A stretch of 64,000 bases of DNA, from positions 1 to 64,000 of the forward strand of contig SHXF01000001.1 in NCBI GenBank assembly GCA_009693435.1. Reading direction: 5' to 3'. The notes under the pieces are model-generated. The model worked only from the letters and a program-made list of their open reading frames with translations. It had not been told where the DNA came from and ran no database searches. The DNA comes from Betaproteobacteria bacterium. GTDB lineage: Bacteria; Pseudomonadota; Gammaproteobacteria; Burkholderiales; SG8-39. A program made the translations under genes and the position numbers. Below, in pieces: positions 26,559 to 36,330 of this stretch; position 1 is the stretch's first letter, and each line of letters begins with the position of its first letter.

Positions 26559-27297
26559 CCCGGCATCCCAGCCTGAAAGGGTGCAAAAAGTGCTGGCCAA
26601 AGCCGGCTTGGGATCGCGTCGTGACATGGACCTGGTCGTGGCAGCCGGGCGAGTGCGCGTCGATGGGCAGGTTGCAGTCATCGGCCAGCGCGTCGGTGCT
26701 GCGAGCCGCGTGACACTAGATGGGAAGCCGCTGCGGTTGTCGTTGTCGGTCGGGGTCCCCCGTATTTTGCTTTATCACAAACCCAGCGGGGAACTGGTGA
26801 CTCGCAGGGATCCGAAAGGACGCCCGACTGTCTTCGAGAAACTGCCGAAAACACCGCAATGGATTGCCGTCGGCCGGCTCGATTTCAATACGAGTGGATT
26901 GCTGGTTCTAACCGATTCCGGAGACTTGGCAAATCAGTTGATGCATCCTCGCAACCAGGTCGAGCGCGAATATCTTGTCCGCGTGCTGGGTGAACTGACA
27001 GTCGAACAACGCGACATGCTGCTGCGCGGCATACCTTTGGATGATGGTCCCGCTCGTTTCGAGCAGTTGAATCCACGGGGAGGAAAGGGATCCAACCGAT
27101 GGTATCAAGCGGTGCTCCGCGAAGGGCGCAATCGGGAAGTGCGGCGGATGTTTAAGGCTGCTGGATTAGGGGTCAGTCGCCTTATTCGGGTCCGGTACGG
27201 CCCGTTTTCTCTTCCCCGCGACCTCTGGCGCGGGCGTTGGATCGAGGTCAGCGCCACAGAGGCAACTGCCTCCGTTCGCAGCATCACTTCAGAATAG
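26449..27297 (+). CDS. rluB: 23S rRNA pseudouridine(2605) synthase
   Basis: 282 residues if ATG 26449 is used; this overlaps scpB by 110 bp. GTG 26581 would give a protein starting right at the S4 domain ([17 protein letters not shown]). A basic, Pro-rich N-terminal extension precedes the S4 domain. Catalytic [14 protein letters not shown] (Asp) and the family-specific [11 protein letters not shown] motif identify RluB/E/F type; scpB linkage favours RluB. It modifies 23S rRNA in the cytosol. Confidence 0.88.
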   Translation: MLAKLPKTRRFKKTRPPTSPLRRPTSRRGAASQKPADPASQPERVQKVLAKAGLGSRRDMDLVVAAGRVRVDGQVAVIGQRVGAASRVTLDGKPLRLSLSVGVPRILLYHKPSGELVTRRDPKGRPTVFEKLPKTPQWIAVGRLDFNTSGLLVLTDSGDLANQLMHPRNQVEREYLVRVLGELTVEQRDMLLRGIPLDDGPARFEQLNPRGGKGSNRWYQAVLREGRNREVRRMFKAAGLGVSRLIRVRYGPFSLPRDLWRGRWIEVSATEATASVRSITSE

Positions 27298-27339
27298 AGG
27301 TAACGTGTCCGGCAATTGAGTGCTGCTTGACCTTGTTTA

Positions 27340-27369
27340 GGCTCGGCTTTTTTGTTACACTGCCGAGCC
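27340..27369 (+). promoter_or_regulatory. Hairpin upstream of rimP
   Basis: GGCTCGGC (27340-27347) pairs with GCCGAGCC (27362-27369) around a 14-nt loop containing TTTTTTGTTACAC. It lies just before the stronger terminator hairpin. A possible promoter, TTGTTT with TTACAC 16 bases on, falls in the same place, so the two readings compete. Confidence 0.4.
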
Positions 27370-27374
27370 ATTGG

Positions 27375-27404
27375 AAATGGGCTTGTCGAGCCCATTTTTC
27401 TTTT
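27375..27404 (+). terminator. Intrinsic terminator between rluB and rimP
   Basis: Perfect 9-bp stem AAATGGGCT / AGCCCATTT with a 5-nt loop, followed by a T-rich run (TTCTTTT). It can end rluB transcription; being only 12 bp before the rimP start it may also act as an attenuator in the rimP-nusA-infB leader. Confidence 0.75.
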
Positions 27405-27415
27405 GTGGCGGTTAC

Positions 27416-27865
27416 ATGAGAGTTCTCGAAGATCTGGTGCGGAATACGGTTCACGGACTTGACTTGGAATTGGCCGATGTCGAGTTTAATAACCGCGGCA
27501 AACAGATACGTGTGTTTGTTGAGAAAAGGCATGAAGTTGATCCAAATGGTGGGATAACGGTCTCGGATTGCGAGGCAGTCAGCCGCCAGTTGCAGCGGGT
27601 TCTCGAAGTGGAAGGGATTGAGTATGACCGGCTCGAGGTTTCGTCCCCCGGGCTGGATCGCAAGTTGAAGAAGGCAAGGGATTTTGCGCGCTTTACCGGT
27701 CACGTTGCCGACGTGAAGCTGCGCGAGGCGATTAACGGCCGACGGCGGTTTGTCGGAATTGTGCGTGATGTGCAGGGCGAGCGCGTCGAACTGGATGCGG
27801 ATGGCGGCAAGTTTTCGTTTGACCTTGCCAACCTGGACCGGGCTCGCCTGGTACCGAAGTTTTAG
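27416..27865 (+). CDS. rimP: Ribosome maturation factor RimP
   Basis: 149 residues from ATG 27416; earlier in-frame ATG codons lie inside the terminator stem. Acts in maturation of the 30S subunit. Typical features: LELADVEFNNRGKQIRVFVEK and the LEVSSPGLDRKLKK motif. First gene of the rimP-nusA-infB operon, 11 bp before nusA. Confidence 0.93.
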   Translation: MRVLEDLVRNTVHGLDLELADVEFNNRGKQIRVFVEKRHEVDPNGGITVSDCEAVSRQLQRVLEVEGIEYDRLEVSSPGLDRKLKKARDFARFTGHVADVKLREAINGRRRFVGIVRDVQGERVELDADGGKFSFDLANLDRARLVPKF

Positions 27866-27876
27866 GAGAATGAACC

Positions 27877-29361
27877 GTGAGCCGGGAGTTGCTGCTATTG
27901 GTAGATGCGCTGGCACGTGAAAAGAACGTCCACAAGGAAGTGGTGTTCGGTGCGCTCGAGCTCGCGATTGCATCCGCGACCAAGAAACGTTTTAATGAAG
28001 AGGTCGAAGTCCGCGTTGCCATGGATCGTAACACCGGGGACTTTGAATCATTTCGTCGGTGGCAAGTTGTAGCCGATGGCGCGGTCGAGATGCCTGCGCA
28101 ACAGATCAGTATGGCAGAGGCACAAAAGCAATACGGCGATATACGGGTTGAAGATTTCATAGAAGAGACGCTGGAACCGATTGACTTCGGCCGCATCGGG
28201 GCACAGGCTGCAAAGCAGGTTATTCTGCAGCGAATTCGCGATGCTGAACGTGAGCAGTTGCTGAATGACTTCCTCGCTCGCAATGAGAAATTGGTAACGG
28301 GCACGATCAAGCGAGTGGAGCGCGGAAACGCAATTATCGAAGTGGGCCGGGTTGAGGCCATCCTGCCGCGCGACCAGATGATCCCGAAGGAGAATTTGCG
28401 GGCGGGTGACCGCGCTCGAGCGTATCTCTTGCGGATTGACCGCAGCGTTCGTGGCCCGCAGCTGGTTCTGTCGCGCACCGCCCCCGAATTCATTGCGGAA
28501 CTATTTCGGCTCGAAGTACCGGAGATAGAAGAAGGTCTGCTGGAGATTAAGTCGGCAGCTCGCGATCCCGGAGTGCGGGCAAAGATCGCTGTCCTTGCGA
28601 AGGATCAGCGCATCGATCCAATCGGAACGTGCGTTGGCATGCGCGGCTCGCGAGTCCAGGCGGTTACTCAGGAACTGGCAGGCGAACGGGTGGATATCGT
28701 CCTCTGGAATCAGGACCCCGCTCAGTTCGTGATAGGGGCACTCGCACCGGCGGATGTCAGCGGCATTGTCGTTGATGAGGACAAGCACGCGATGGACGTC
28801 GTCGTCGACGAGGAAAATCTTGCGATTGCCATTGGGCGCAGCGGGCAGAATGTCCGCCTTGCGTCCGAATTGACGGGCTGGACCATAAATCTGATGACAG
28901 AAGAGGAATCGAAGAAGAAGAATGAAGAGGAATCGGCTGCGGTCAGACAGTTGTTCATGGAAAAACTGGATGTTGATGAGGAAGTCGCCAATATCCTGAT
29001 TCAGGAGGGCTTTTCGACCCTTGAAGAAGTCGCATATGTGCCTCTTCCCGAGATGTTGGAGATTGAAGCATTCGATGAGACTACCGTAAATGAGCTTCGC
29101 AGCCGGGCTCGCGACGTGTTGTTGGTGCAGGCCATCAAGAGCGAGGAGCAGGCCGAAAATCTGGACCCCTCCCTAATTCATTTGGAAGGTATGGATGCGG
29201 AACTCGCGGCGCAACTCGCGAAATCGGATATCAGAACACGGGATGAACTGGCGGATCTTGCAGTCGATGAATTCGTCGAACTGACGGGAGTGGGTGAAGA
29301 TCGCGCCAAGGACCTAATCATGAAGGCTCGTGCCCACTGGTTCGAAGGGGAGACGCAGTAA
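27877..29361 (+). CDS. nusA: Transcription termination/antitermination factor NusA
   Basis: 494 residues, GTG start with AGGAG 8 bases upstream. N-terminal RNA polymerase-binding domain, S1 domain near 135-200, two KH domains ([12 protein letters not shown] and [15 protein letters not shown]), and two C-terminal acidic HhH repeats (about 365-420 and 435-490). The C-terminal repeats are those of long proteobacterial NusA. Confidence 0.96.
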   Translation: MSRELLLLVDALAREKNVHKEVVFGALELAIASATKKRFNEEVEVRVAMDRNTGDFESFRRWQVVADGAVEMPAQQISMAEAQKQYGDIRVEDFIEETLEPIDFGRIGAQAAKQVILQRIRDAEREQLLNDFLARNEKLVTGTIKRVERGNAIIEVGRVEAILPRDQMIPKENLRAGDRARAYLLRIDRSVRGPQLVLSRTAPEFIAELFRLEVPEIEEGLLEIKSAARDPGVRAKIAVLAKDQRIDPIGTCVGMRGSRVQAVTQELAGERVDIVLWNQDPAQFVIGALAPADVSGIVVDEDKHAMDVVVDEENLAIAIGRSGQNVRLASELTGWTINLMTEEESKKKNEEESAAVRQLFMEKLDVDEEVANILIQEGFSTLEEVAYVPLPEMLEIEAFDETTVNELRSRARDVLLVQAIKSEEQAENLDPSLIHLEGMDAELAAQLAKSDIRTRDELADLAVDEFVELTGVGEDRAKDLIMKARAHWFEGETQ

Positions 29362-29364
29362 CTT

Positions 29365-31899
29365 ATGGCAAATATCAATGTCGCGCAATTTGCAGGTGAG
29401 CTGAAGGTTCCGCCTTCGGTGCTGCTCGATCAACTTCGTGCAGCAGGGGTCGACAAGCAGGTTGCCGATGATCCGCTCTCCGAGCAGGACAAGACCAAAC
29501 TGCTGGAGTATTTGCGCAGGGCGCACGGGGCAATAGAGCCCAGGAACAAGATTACCCTGACCCGCAAGCAGACCTCGGAGATCATCAAGAAATCCGATGC
29601 CAGTGGCAAGGCGAGGACGATTCAGGTCGAGGTCAAGAAAAAACGCGTATTCGTGAAGCGGGATACGCCCGATGCGCCTGCGGCAGTTGTAGAGACACGA
29701 CCGGCAGGGGCGGCTCCACTTGATGCCCACGAGGCGGAAGTGCGGGAGGAAGAGCGCCGAAGGCAGGAGGAACTTGCCGCACGCCAGGCAGCGGAAATCG
29801 CAGAAAAACAGGAGCGCGAACGCAAGATTGCTGCGCAAAGGGAAGCTGAGCTGAAGAAACAGGCGGCGCAACTTGCGTCACCGCCTGTTGCTCCTTCCGC
29901 TACGACCCTACACAAACCGAAGGTTGCCGAGGGCGCGGACAAGGGGCAAAAGCCCAAGAAGGTGAAAGAGGTCAAAGTCTGGAAAGACGAGAGCGTCAAG
30001 CGCCGCACCATCAAGACCAGGGGTGATGTAGCGGGTGCGTCTGGGTGGCACACGCCAAAAGGCGGAAGGCATAGACCTGCTGTCGCCAGCGAAGATAATG
30101 CTCAACAGTTTGAGGCGCCAACCGAACTGGTCGTTCGCGAAATTCACGTACCTGAAACTATCACGGTTGGGGAACTGGCTCACAAGATGTCGATCAAAGC
30201 GGCCGAAGTGATCAAAGTCTTGATGAAGCTCGGCAGCATGGTCACAATCAATCAGGTCCTCGATCGGGAAACGGCGATGGTTCTGGTCGAGGAAATGGGC
30301 CATACCGCCGTTGCAGCAAAACTCGATGATCCGGAAGCGTACTTGGTGGTTGGATCCCCGCTAGGTTCGCCCACGCACCGCGAAGAGGAAGCCAGGCCGC
30401 GCGCCCCAGTAGTGACTGTCATGGGGCACGTCGACCATGGAAAGACGTCTTTGCTCGACTACATCCGCCGCACACGCGTTGCATCTGGCGAAGCAGGGGG
30501 CATAACACAGCATATCGGTGCCTACCATGTGCAGACTCCACGTGGTATGGTGACATTCCTCGATACGCCTGGTCACGAAGCCTTTACGGCAATGAGAGCC
30601 CGGGGCGCGAAGATTACAGACATTGTCATCCTTGTCGTGGCAGCCGATGATGGAGTGATGCCGCAGACAATCGAAGCAATTTCTCACGCGAAGGCCGCAG
30701 GAGTACCCATCGTTGTGGCATTGAACAAGATCGACAAGCCCGAAGCCAATTCAGATCGCGTGAAGCAGGAGCTTGTTGGCCATGGTGTCGTGCCGGAAGA
30801 CTACGGTGGAGATTCACCATTTGTGCCCGTGTCTGCCAAGACTGGTTCCGGCGTGGATGATCTCCTGGAGCAGGTCTTGCTTCAGGCAGAGGTGCTCGAG
30901 CTGAAGGCACCCGTGAATGCGCCGGCAAGAGGCATCGTTATCGAAGCGCGACTGGATAAGGGCCGCGGGCCGGTTGCCACGGTACTTGTTCAGTCAGGCA
31001 CGCTCCGGCGCGGTGATATTCTCCTTGCCGGCTCAGCGTTCGGACGAGTCCGGGCAATGCTGGATGAAAACGGCATTTTAATTCAGGAGGCTGGCCCCTC
31101 CATTCCGGTGGAAATTCATGGACTATCTGATGTCCCGGCGGCAGGCGAAGACATGATGGCGCTTGCCGATGAACGCAAAGCGCGGGAGATTGCTCTTTTC
31201 CGCCAGGGAAAGTTTCGAGACGTGAAGCTGGCCAAGAAGCAGGCGGCCAAGCTCGAAAACATGTTCGAGCAAATCGGAGAAGCGAAAGTATTGCCGATCC
31301 TTCTAAAGGCCGACGTGCAGGGGTCCCAGGAAGCGTTGATGCATGCGCTCTCTAGGTTGTCGAATGAAGAGGTGAAAGTCAATGTAGTCCATAGCGCGGT
31401 TGGGGGGATCACCGAGTCGGATGTCAATCTCGCCGTGGCATCAAAGGCGGTGATTATCGGCTTCAATACCCGCGCAGACGGCGCCGCACGGAAACTCGCC
31501 GAGGCTTCCGGGATTGACATTCGGTATTACAACATTATCTATGACGCGGTGGATGAAGTGAAGGCAGCGCTGTCCGGCATGCTTACCCCGGAAAAGAAGG
31601 AAAGCATTCTTGGACTTGTGGAGATCCGGCAGGTTTTCAAGATTTCTCGAGTTGGTACAGTGGCAGGTTGCATGGTCTTGGAAGGTGTCGTCCGACGGGG
31701 GGCGCTGGTACGGCTGCTGCGAAATAATGTAGTCGTGAATTCCGGTGAACTCGATTCGCTTAAGCGATTCAAGGATGATGTCCGGGAGGTCAAAGGTGGT
31801 TTCGAATGTGGTCTTTCAGTAAAGGGCTATAACGACATCGAGGTTGGGGATCAACTCGAAGTCTACGAAATCCAGGAAATCGCACGGACTCTGCAATAG
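29365..31899 (+). CDS. infB: Translation initiation factor IF-2
   Basis: 844 residues. N-terminal IF2N domain (about 1-55), a charged Glu/Lys/Arg helical linker, second IF2N near 255-310, then the GTPase with [17 protein letters not shown] and [10 protein letters not shown]-terminal domains bind fMet-tRNA. Shorter N-terminal linker than in some betaproteobacteria. Three bases after nusA. Confidence 0.97.
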   Translation: MANINVAQFAGELKVPPSVLLDQLRAAGVDKQVADDPLSEQDKTKLLEYLRRAHGAIEPRNKITLTRKQTSEIIKKSDASGKARTIQVEVKKKRVFVKRDTPDAPAAVVETRPAGAAPLDAHEAEVREEERRRQEELAARQAAEIAEKQERERKIAAQREAELKKQAAQLASPPVAPSATTLHKPKVAEGADKGQKPKKVKEVKVWKDESVKRRTIKTRGDVAGASGWHTPKGGRHRPAVASEDNAQQFEAPTELVVREIHVPETITVGELAHKMSIKAAEVIKVLMKLGSMVTINQVLDRETAMVLVEEMGHTAVAAKLDDPEAYLVVGSPLGSPTHREEEARPRAPVVTVMGHVDHGKTSLLDYIRRTRVASGEAGGITQHIGAYHVQTPRGMVTFLDTPGHEAFTAMRARGAKITDIVILVVAADDGVMPQTIEAISHAKAAGVPIVVALNKIDKPEANSDRVKQELVGHGVVPEDYGGDSPFVPVSAKTGSGVDDLLEQVLLQAEVLELKAPVNAPARGIVIEARLDKGRGPVATVLVQSGTLRRGDILLAGSAFGRVRAMLDENGILIQEAGPSIPVEIHGLSDVPAAGEDMMALADERKAREIALFRQGKFRDVKLAKKQAAKLENMFEQIGEAKVLPILLKADVQGSQEALMHALSRLSNEEVKVNVVHSAVGGITESDVNLAVASKAVIIGFNTRADGAARKLAEASGIDIRYYNIIYDAVDEVKAALSGMLTPEKKESILGLVEIRQVFKISRVGTVAGCMVLEGVVRRGALVRLLRNNVVVNSGELDSLKRFKDDVREVKGGFECGLSVKGYNDIEVGDQLEVYEIQEIARTLQ

Positions 31900-31947
31900 C
31901 CACCCGGATGAACAGTTCGCCAGCGGCTTTCGTTCACAGGCAAACTC

Positions 31948-32313
31948 ATGGCCAATCAACAGCGACTGAGGCGGATCGCCGATCAGATACAGCGGGAATT
32001 GTCCGAAATTATCCGAGATGAACTCAAGGACCCGCGCGTAGGCATGATTACATTGACCGGGGTTGAGGTGTCTCCGGACCTCGCACATGCAAAAATCTTC
32101 TTCACACGCTTTGGCGATGCCGAGTCACTGGCGCAAAGCACCGAAGGACTTGGTCGCGCGTCGGGATTTCTCCGATCCATGCTTGGCAAACGGATCACGC
32201 TGCACAGCACACCGGAGTTGCACTTTGTCTACGACGAGTCGGTAGAGCGCGGCGTTCGACTGTCCCGACTGATCGATGATGCAGTCGCAGGGGGAAAGTT
32301 CCCCACGGAATGA
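31948..32313 (+). CDS. rbfA: Ribosome-binding factor A
   Basis: 121 residues, single KH-type domain needed for 16S rRNA 5'-end maturation. Typical RIADQIQRELSEIIRDELKDPR start and the VEVSPDLAHAKIFFT strand. Overlaps truB by 4 bp. Confidence 0.95.
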   Translation: MANQQRLRRIADQIQRELSEIIRDELKDPRVGMITLTGVEVSPDLAHAKIFFTRFGDAESLAQSTEGLGRASGFLRSMLGKRITLHSTPELHFVYDESVERGVRLSRLIDDAVAGGKFPTE

Positions 32314-33227
32314 CGGCACAGTTCCGCAGCGTCGCACGTGCCAGACGGGTGGTCGACGGTGTATTGTTGCTCGACAAGCCAATCGGGATAACGTCCAACG
32401 GCGCGCTGCAGCAACTCAAACGGCTGTTCAGGGCAAGGAGCGCCGGGCATACCGGCACTCTGGATCCCCTTGCCAGTGGTTTGCTTCCACTGTGTTTTGG
32501 CGAGGCCACGAAATTCGCAAGTGAGCTCCTAGAGGCGAGAAAATCCTACCGCGCAACAGTTCGGCTCGGAGAAAAAACGACCACGGGAGATGCAGAAGGC
32601 GAGACGCTTCTGTCCTGTCCGGTACGATGTGAAAAAACCGCTATCGAGTCAGTGCTCGCCCGGTTTCGCGGTGAAATCGAACAGGTTCCTCCGATGTATT
32701 CCGCCTTGAAGCATGAAGGGCAGCCCCTGTATAGCTACGCAAGGCGGGGAGAAACGATAGCGCGCGCACCTCGCCGGGTGAGGATTTTCGAATTGGTGCT
32801 GGTCGATCTGGCGCTTCCCGACATCGTGATCAATGTCATTTGCAGCAAAGGCACCTATATCCGCGTGCTTGCGGAGGATATCGGCACCAGCCTCGGTGTA
32901 GGCGCACATCTGCGAGCGCTTGTTCGCACTTCTATCGGCCCGTTCGAACTGGAACAGGCATTTACGCCAGACCGGGTGGCCGCTCTTCTGTTGCCGGATG
33001 ACGCGCTACTTCCGATTGACGCCTTGGTGTTGCACCTTCCGCGCGTCGACCTGCAGATTGCAGAAGAGGGCCGTTTTCTCCAAGGAAGAAGCGTGGGCAG
33101 AGACCATCCAGTAGGGCTTCGGGTCCGGGTATACGGGGCTGAAAATCGCTTTCTTGGAATTGGTCTTACGGCGGAAGGAGGTAGCGTACGCCCGAAACGG
33201 ATTATTTCCACTTCTTCGCCCGCTTGA
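32310..33227 (+). CDS. truB: tRNA pseudouridine(55) synthase
   Basis: 305 residues. Catalytic motif GHTGTLDPLASGLLP, followed by KFASELLEARKSYRA and QVPPMYSALKHEGQPLYSYAR. Has the C-terminal PUA-like part. ATGA overlap with rbfA indicates coupling in the operon. Confidence 0.96.
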   Translation: MTAQFRSVARARRVVDGVLLLDKPIGITSNGALQQLKRLFRARSAGHTGTLDPLASGLLPLCFGEATKFASELLEARKSYRATVRLGEKTTTGDAEGETLLSCPVRCEKTAIESVLARFRGEIEQVPPMYSALKHEGQPLYSYARRGETIARAPRRVRIFELVLVDLALPDIVINVICSKGTYIRVLAEDIGTSLGVGAHLRALVRTSIGPFELEQAFTPDRVAALLLPDDALLPIDALVLHLPRVDLQIAEEGRFLQGRSVGRDHPVGLRVRVYGAENRFLGIGLTAEGGSVRPKRIISTSSPA

Positions 33228-33264
33228 CCCGACCGTACTGCCTTTTTTCGCTGCCTTTTTCCGC

Positions 33265-33294
33265 TTGTGGGAAAGCCATGTTCTAAGATAAAAT
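33265..33294 (+). promoter_or_regulatory. Candidate sigma-70 promoter for rpsO
   Basis: TTGTGG at 33265-33270 and TAAAAT at 33289-33294 with an 18-bp spacer, 35 bp before the rpsO start. It follows a T-rich stretch after truB. Confidence 0.55.
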
Positions 33295-33328
33295 TCCCGC
33301 CTTTCGCCCCAGAGAGAGTTTAAATTAA

Positions 33329-33598
33329 ATGTCAGCGACAGTAGCGCAAAAAGCGCAGATCATCGCCGAGCATCAGCGAGGCACGAGCGACACCGGATCG
33401 TCGGAAGTTCAAGTCGCGTTGCTGACCGCTCGGATCAACGGGTTGACCGATCATTTCAAGGTCAATGTCAAGGACCATCACTCCCGTCGTGGGCTTCTCC
33501 GGCTTGTAAGCCAGCGGCGAAAGTTGCTGGATTACCTGAAGCGCAAAGATGCTGACAAGTATCGTGGCTTGATAGATCGCCTCGGCTTGCGCAAGTAG
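33329..33598 (+). CDS. rpsO: 30S ribosomal protein S15
   Basis: 89 residues, the normal S15 length, with the [19 protein letters not shown] and [23 protein letters not shown] segments that contact 16S rRNA. Followed by a strong terminator, then pnp, as in most proteobacteria. Confidence 0.98.
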   Translation: MSATVAQKAQIIAEHQRGTSDTGSSEVQVALLTARINGLTDHFKVNVKDHHSRRGLLRLVSQRRKLLDYLKRKDADKYRGLIDRLGLRK

Positions 33599-33609
33599 AT
33601 TCCCCAAAG

Positions 33610-33637
33610 CGCCCACTTGGTATCAGGTGGGCGTTTT
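33610..33637 (+). terminator. Intrinsic terminator after rpsO
   Basis: CGCCCACTTG pairs with CAGGTGGGCG (one G-U pair) around the 4-nt loop GTAT, then TTTT. It lies 12 bp after the rpsO stop. Confidence 0.85.
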
Positions 33638-33656
33638 GATTTGCACCGCGCTAATT

Positions 33657-33675
33657 CATGCACCTGTGGTGCATG
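33657..33675 (+). promoter_or_regulatory. Stem-loop in the rpsO-pnp spacer
   Basis: CATGCACC and GGTGCATG form a perfect 8-bp stem with a 3-nt loop, 64 bp before the pnp start. In Escherichia coli the pnp leader carries a stem-loop cut by RNase III for autoregulation; this could be an equivalent, but position is the only support. Confidence 0.45.
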
Positions 33676-33738
33676 CGATTGCGGCGACCATAACCATAAA
33701 ATGCCGGCTGTGCCGGCTATCCATTAGGAACAAATCTC

Positions 33739-35853
33739 ATGTCGCTTTCACGGATGACAAAGACATTCACTTACGGCGCGAACCAGGTGACCCTGGAGAC
33801 AGGCGAGATGGCCCGTCAGGCTCACGGAGCTGTCCTCGTCAACGTGGATGACACAGTTGTATTGTGTACGGTTGTCGGCAAGAAGACAGCGAAACCCGGA
33901 CAGGATTTTTTCCCGCTTACGGTCGATTACGTAGAGAAGTTTTACGCGGCAGGCAGGATACCTGGGGGATTTTTCAAACGTGAAGGCCGTCCTTCGGAAA
34001 AGGAAACACTGACTTCCAGGCTGATCGATCGTCCGATCAGGCCTCTGTTTCCCGATGGTTTCTACAATGAAATCCAGGTCGTGGCGCTCGTGATGTCCGT
34101 CAATCCTGAGGTGGACCCGGACATTCCCGCGCTTATCGGCGTGTCGGCGGCGCTGACCTTGTCGGGTATTCCGTTCAACGGCCCGATAGGTGCTGCTCGC
34201 GTAGGATACATAGACGGGCAATACGTTCTCAATCCTTCTGCGTCACAATTGGCAAGCAGCCAGTTGAATCTCGTCGTGGCGGGAACCGAGCACGCAGTGT
34301 TGATGGTTGAGTCCGAGGCGAAAGAGCTCCCCGAAGATGTCATGTTGGGATCGGTTGTTTTCGGCCACCAGCAGATGCAGATAGCCATACAGGCGATACA
34401 CGAACTGGCTGATATTGCGGCAAAGCCGGCTTGGGACTGGCAGGCGCAGACGAAGGAAGAGAGTCTCGTTCAGCGGATTGCATCGATCGCGGAGGCGGAC
34501 TTGCGCGCGGCCTTCTTGCTTGGTCAGAAGCAGGCTCGCTCCACGGCCATTGACGATTTGTGGAAGCGGGTGTTTGCGGAACTCGGTGTCGGAACTGAAG
34601 GTGGTCCGGACTCCAATACCGTGAAGGACATCTGTTTCGCGCTGGAGTCGAAGATCGTACGCACCCAGATCCTCAACGGGGAACCACGCATCGACGGGCG
34701 CGATACACGCACCGTCAGACCGATAAGCGTGCGCACCGGGGTGCTGCCTCGCACCCACGGATCGGCCCTGTTCACGCGCGGAGAGACGCAGGCGCTGGTT
34801 GTCGCGACCCTGGGAACAGGCAGGGATGCACAAATCATCGATGCCATCCAAGGTGAGTATAAGGAGGCATTCATGCTTCATTACAACATGCCTCCGTTTG
34901 CCACAGGCGAAACAGGCCGTGTAGGCTCGCCTAAAAGGCGCGAAATCGGCCATGGCAGGCTTGCAAAGCGGGCGTTGCTGGCGGTCCTGCCCAGCCCGGA
35001 AGAGTTCGCATACAGCATCCGTGTTGTCTCCGAAGTTACGGAATCCAATGGATCGTCATCCATGGCCTCCGTATGCGGCGGCAGCCTCGCACTGATGGAC
35101 GCAGGTGTGCCTACGAAAGCGCACGTGGCTGGTATCGCGATGGGACTGATCAAGGAAGGCAGCAGGTTTGCGGTGCTTACCGATATTCTGGGCGATGAGG
35201 ATCATCTCGGTGACATGGACTTCAAGGTTGCAGGGACCGAGCGCGGGATCACCGCGCTTCAAATGGACATCAAGATTGAGGGGATCACGAAGGAAATCAT
35301 GCATGTAGCGCTCGCCCAGGCGCGTGAGGGTCGGCTGCATATTCTCGAATATATGAAACAGGCCCTTGAGGGTTCCCGCGCAGATATTTCCGCGCATGCC
35401 CCGCGTATTTTCAAGATCAAGATCAATCCTGAGAAGATTCGCGATGTAATCGGCAAAGGCGGTGTCGTGATTCGCGGCATTCAGGAAGAAACCGGTACGA
35501 CCATAGAAATCGGGGACGACGGGACGATCTCGATTGCATGCGTCAGTTCCGAAGGTGGTGCCGCAGCCAAGAAACGCATCGAAGACATTACTGCGGATGT
35601 TGAAATCGGACGCGTGTACGACGGCACGGTGCTGAAACTGCTCGACTTTGGTGCTATCGTCAGCGTTCTTCCCGGGAAAGACGGACTCCTGCACATCTCG
35701 CAGATCAGCCAGGAGCGCGTAAACAGCGTGTCCGACTACCTCAAGGAAGGGCAGACAGTAAAAGTGAAAGTCTTGGAGGCTGACGAGAAGGGCCGTATCC
35801 GACTCAGCATGAAAGCAGTCGGAGCACAGGCACCGGTTCCAACGGCGACCTGA
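33739..35853 (+). CDS. pnp: Polyribonucleotide nucleotidyltransferase (PNPase)
   Basis: 704 residues. Two RNase PH-like domains, a KH domain ([21 protein letters not shown] near 565-585) and a C-terminal S1 domain ([21 protein letters not shown]). The second core has the [23 protein letters not shown] motif. 3'-to-5' RNA degradation in the cytosol. AGGA precedes ATG 33739. Confidence 0.97.
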   Translation: MSLSRMTKTFTYGANQVTLETGEMARQAHGAVLVNVDDTVVLCTVVGKKTAKPGQDFFPLTVDYVEKFYAAGRIPGGFFKREGRPSEKETLTSRLIDRPIRPLFPDGFYNEIQVVALVMSVNPEVDPDIPALIGVSAALTLSGIPFNGPIGAARVGYIDGQYVLNPSASQLASSQLNLVVAGTEHAVLMVESEAKELPEDVMLGSVVFGHQQMQIAIQAIHELADIAAKPAWDWQAQTKEESLVQRIASIAEADLRAAFLLGQKQARSTAIDDLWKRVFAELGVGTEGGPDSNTVKDICFALESKIVRTQILNGEPRIDGRDTRTVRPISVRTGVLPRTHGSALFTRGETQALVVATLGTGRDAQIIDAIQGEYKEAFMLHYNMPPFATGETGRVGSPKRREIGHGRLAKRALLAVLPSPEEFAYSIRVVSEVTESNGSSSMASVCGGSLALMDAGVPTKAHVAGIAMGLIKEGSRFAVLTDILGDEDHLGDMDFKVAGTERGITALQMDIKIEGITKEIMHVALAQAREGRLHILEYMKQALEGSRADISAHAPRIFKIKINPEKIRDVIGKGGVVIRGIQEETGTTIEIGDDGTISIACVSSEGGAAAKKRIEDITADVEIGRVYDGTVLKLLDFGAIVSVLPGKDGLLHISQISQERVNSVSDYLKEGQTVKVKVLEADEKGRIRLSMKAVGAQAPVPTAT

Positions 35854-35869
35854 GAGCGGATCTACGATT

Positions 35870-35894
35870 AAAAGGGCGCTACGGCGCCCTTTTT
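35870..35894 (+). terminator. Intrinsic terminator after pnp
   Basis: AAAGGGCGC pairs with GCGCCCTTT around the loop TACG, followed by TT. It is 17 bp after the pnp stop. Confidence 0.88.
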
Positions 35895-35941
35895 CATGGA
35901 AGAACGACGCAAAGTTGCGCGACGCGCACGTGTCGCGCGCG

Positions 35942-35970
35942 TTGAACTAATGTGGCTTGCAGAGTAGAAT
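35942..35970 (+). promoter_or_regulatory. Sigma-70 promoter of the tRNA cluster
   Basis: TTGAAC at 35942-35947 and TAGAAT at 35965-35970 with a 17-bp spacer. Transcription would start about 4 bp before tRNA-Pro. Confidence 0.7.
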
Positions 35971-35980
35971 ACGCATCCTT

Positions 35981-36057
35981 CGGGGTGTAGCGTAGCCTGG
36001 TAGCGCGCCTGGTTTGGGACCAGGATGTCGGGAGTTCAAATCTCTCCACCCCGACCA
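35981..36057 (+). tRNA. tRNA-Pro (TGG)
   Basis: 77-nt cloverleaf: acceptor CGGGGTG with CACCCCG, anticodon stem CCTGG/CCAGG with loop TTTGGGA and anticodon TGG at 36015-36017, T-arm GGGAGTTCAAATCTCTC, encoded CCA at 36055-36057. Confidence 0.97.
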
Positions 36058-36145
36058 GATTTGAGGGTCTTTCCAATGCTCGGCACGGAAGGGATATTAG
36101 AGGGGCAAGAGTGTCCGAAACGTTAGCTGGCGCAATTTGGATCTT

Positions 36146-36222
36146 GTGCCCGTAGCTCAATCGGATAGAGCACCAGCCTTCTAAGCTGGGGGTTGTGGGT
36201 TCGATTCCCGCCGGGCGCGCCA
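36146..36222 (+). tRNA. tRNA-Arg (TCT)
   Basis: 77 nt. Acceptor GTGCCCG pairs with CGGGCGC (one T-G pair), anticodon stem CCAGC/GCTGG with loop CTTCTAA giving TCT, T-arm GTGGGTTCGATTCCCGC, encoded CCA at the end. Confidence 0.96.
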
Positions 36223-36257
36223 GGGCCAGACTTTGCAGTGAGGTAGTCAAGACAACG

Positions 36258-36330
36258 GTGGCTGTAGCTCAGCTGGTAGAGTCCCGGATTGTGATTCCGG
36301 TTGTCGTGGGTTCGAGTCCCATCAGCCACC
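36258..36330 (+). tRNA. tRNA-His (GTG)
   Basis: Acceptor GTGGCTG with CAGCCAC, preceded by G36257 that can serve as the extra G-1 opposite C36330. Anticodon stem CCGGA/TCCGG with loop TTGTGAT, anticodon GTG at 36291-36293. Unlike its two neighbours, it is followed by CCT instead of CCA, so CCA must be added after transcription. Its 3' end overlaps the last 9 bases of the convergent prmB gene. Confidence 0.94.
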
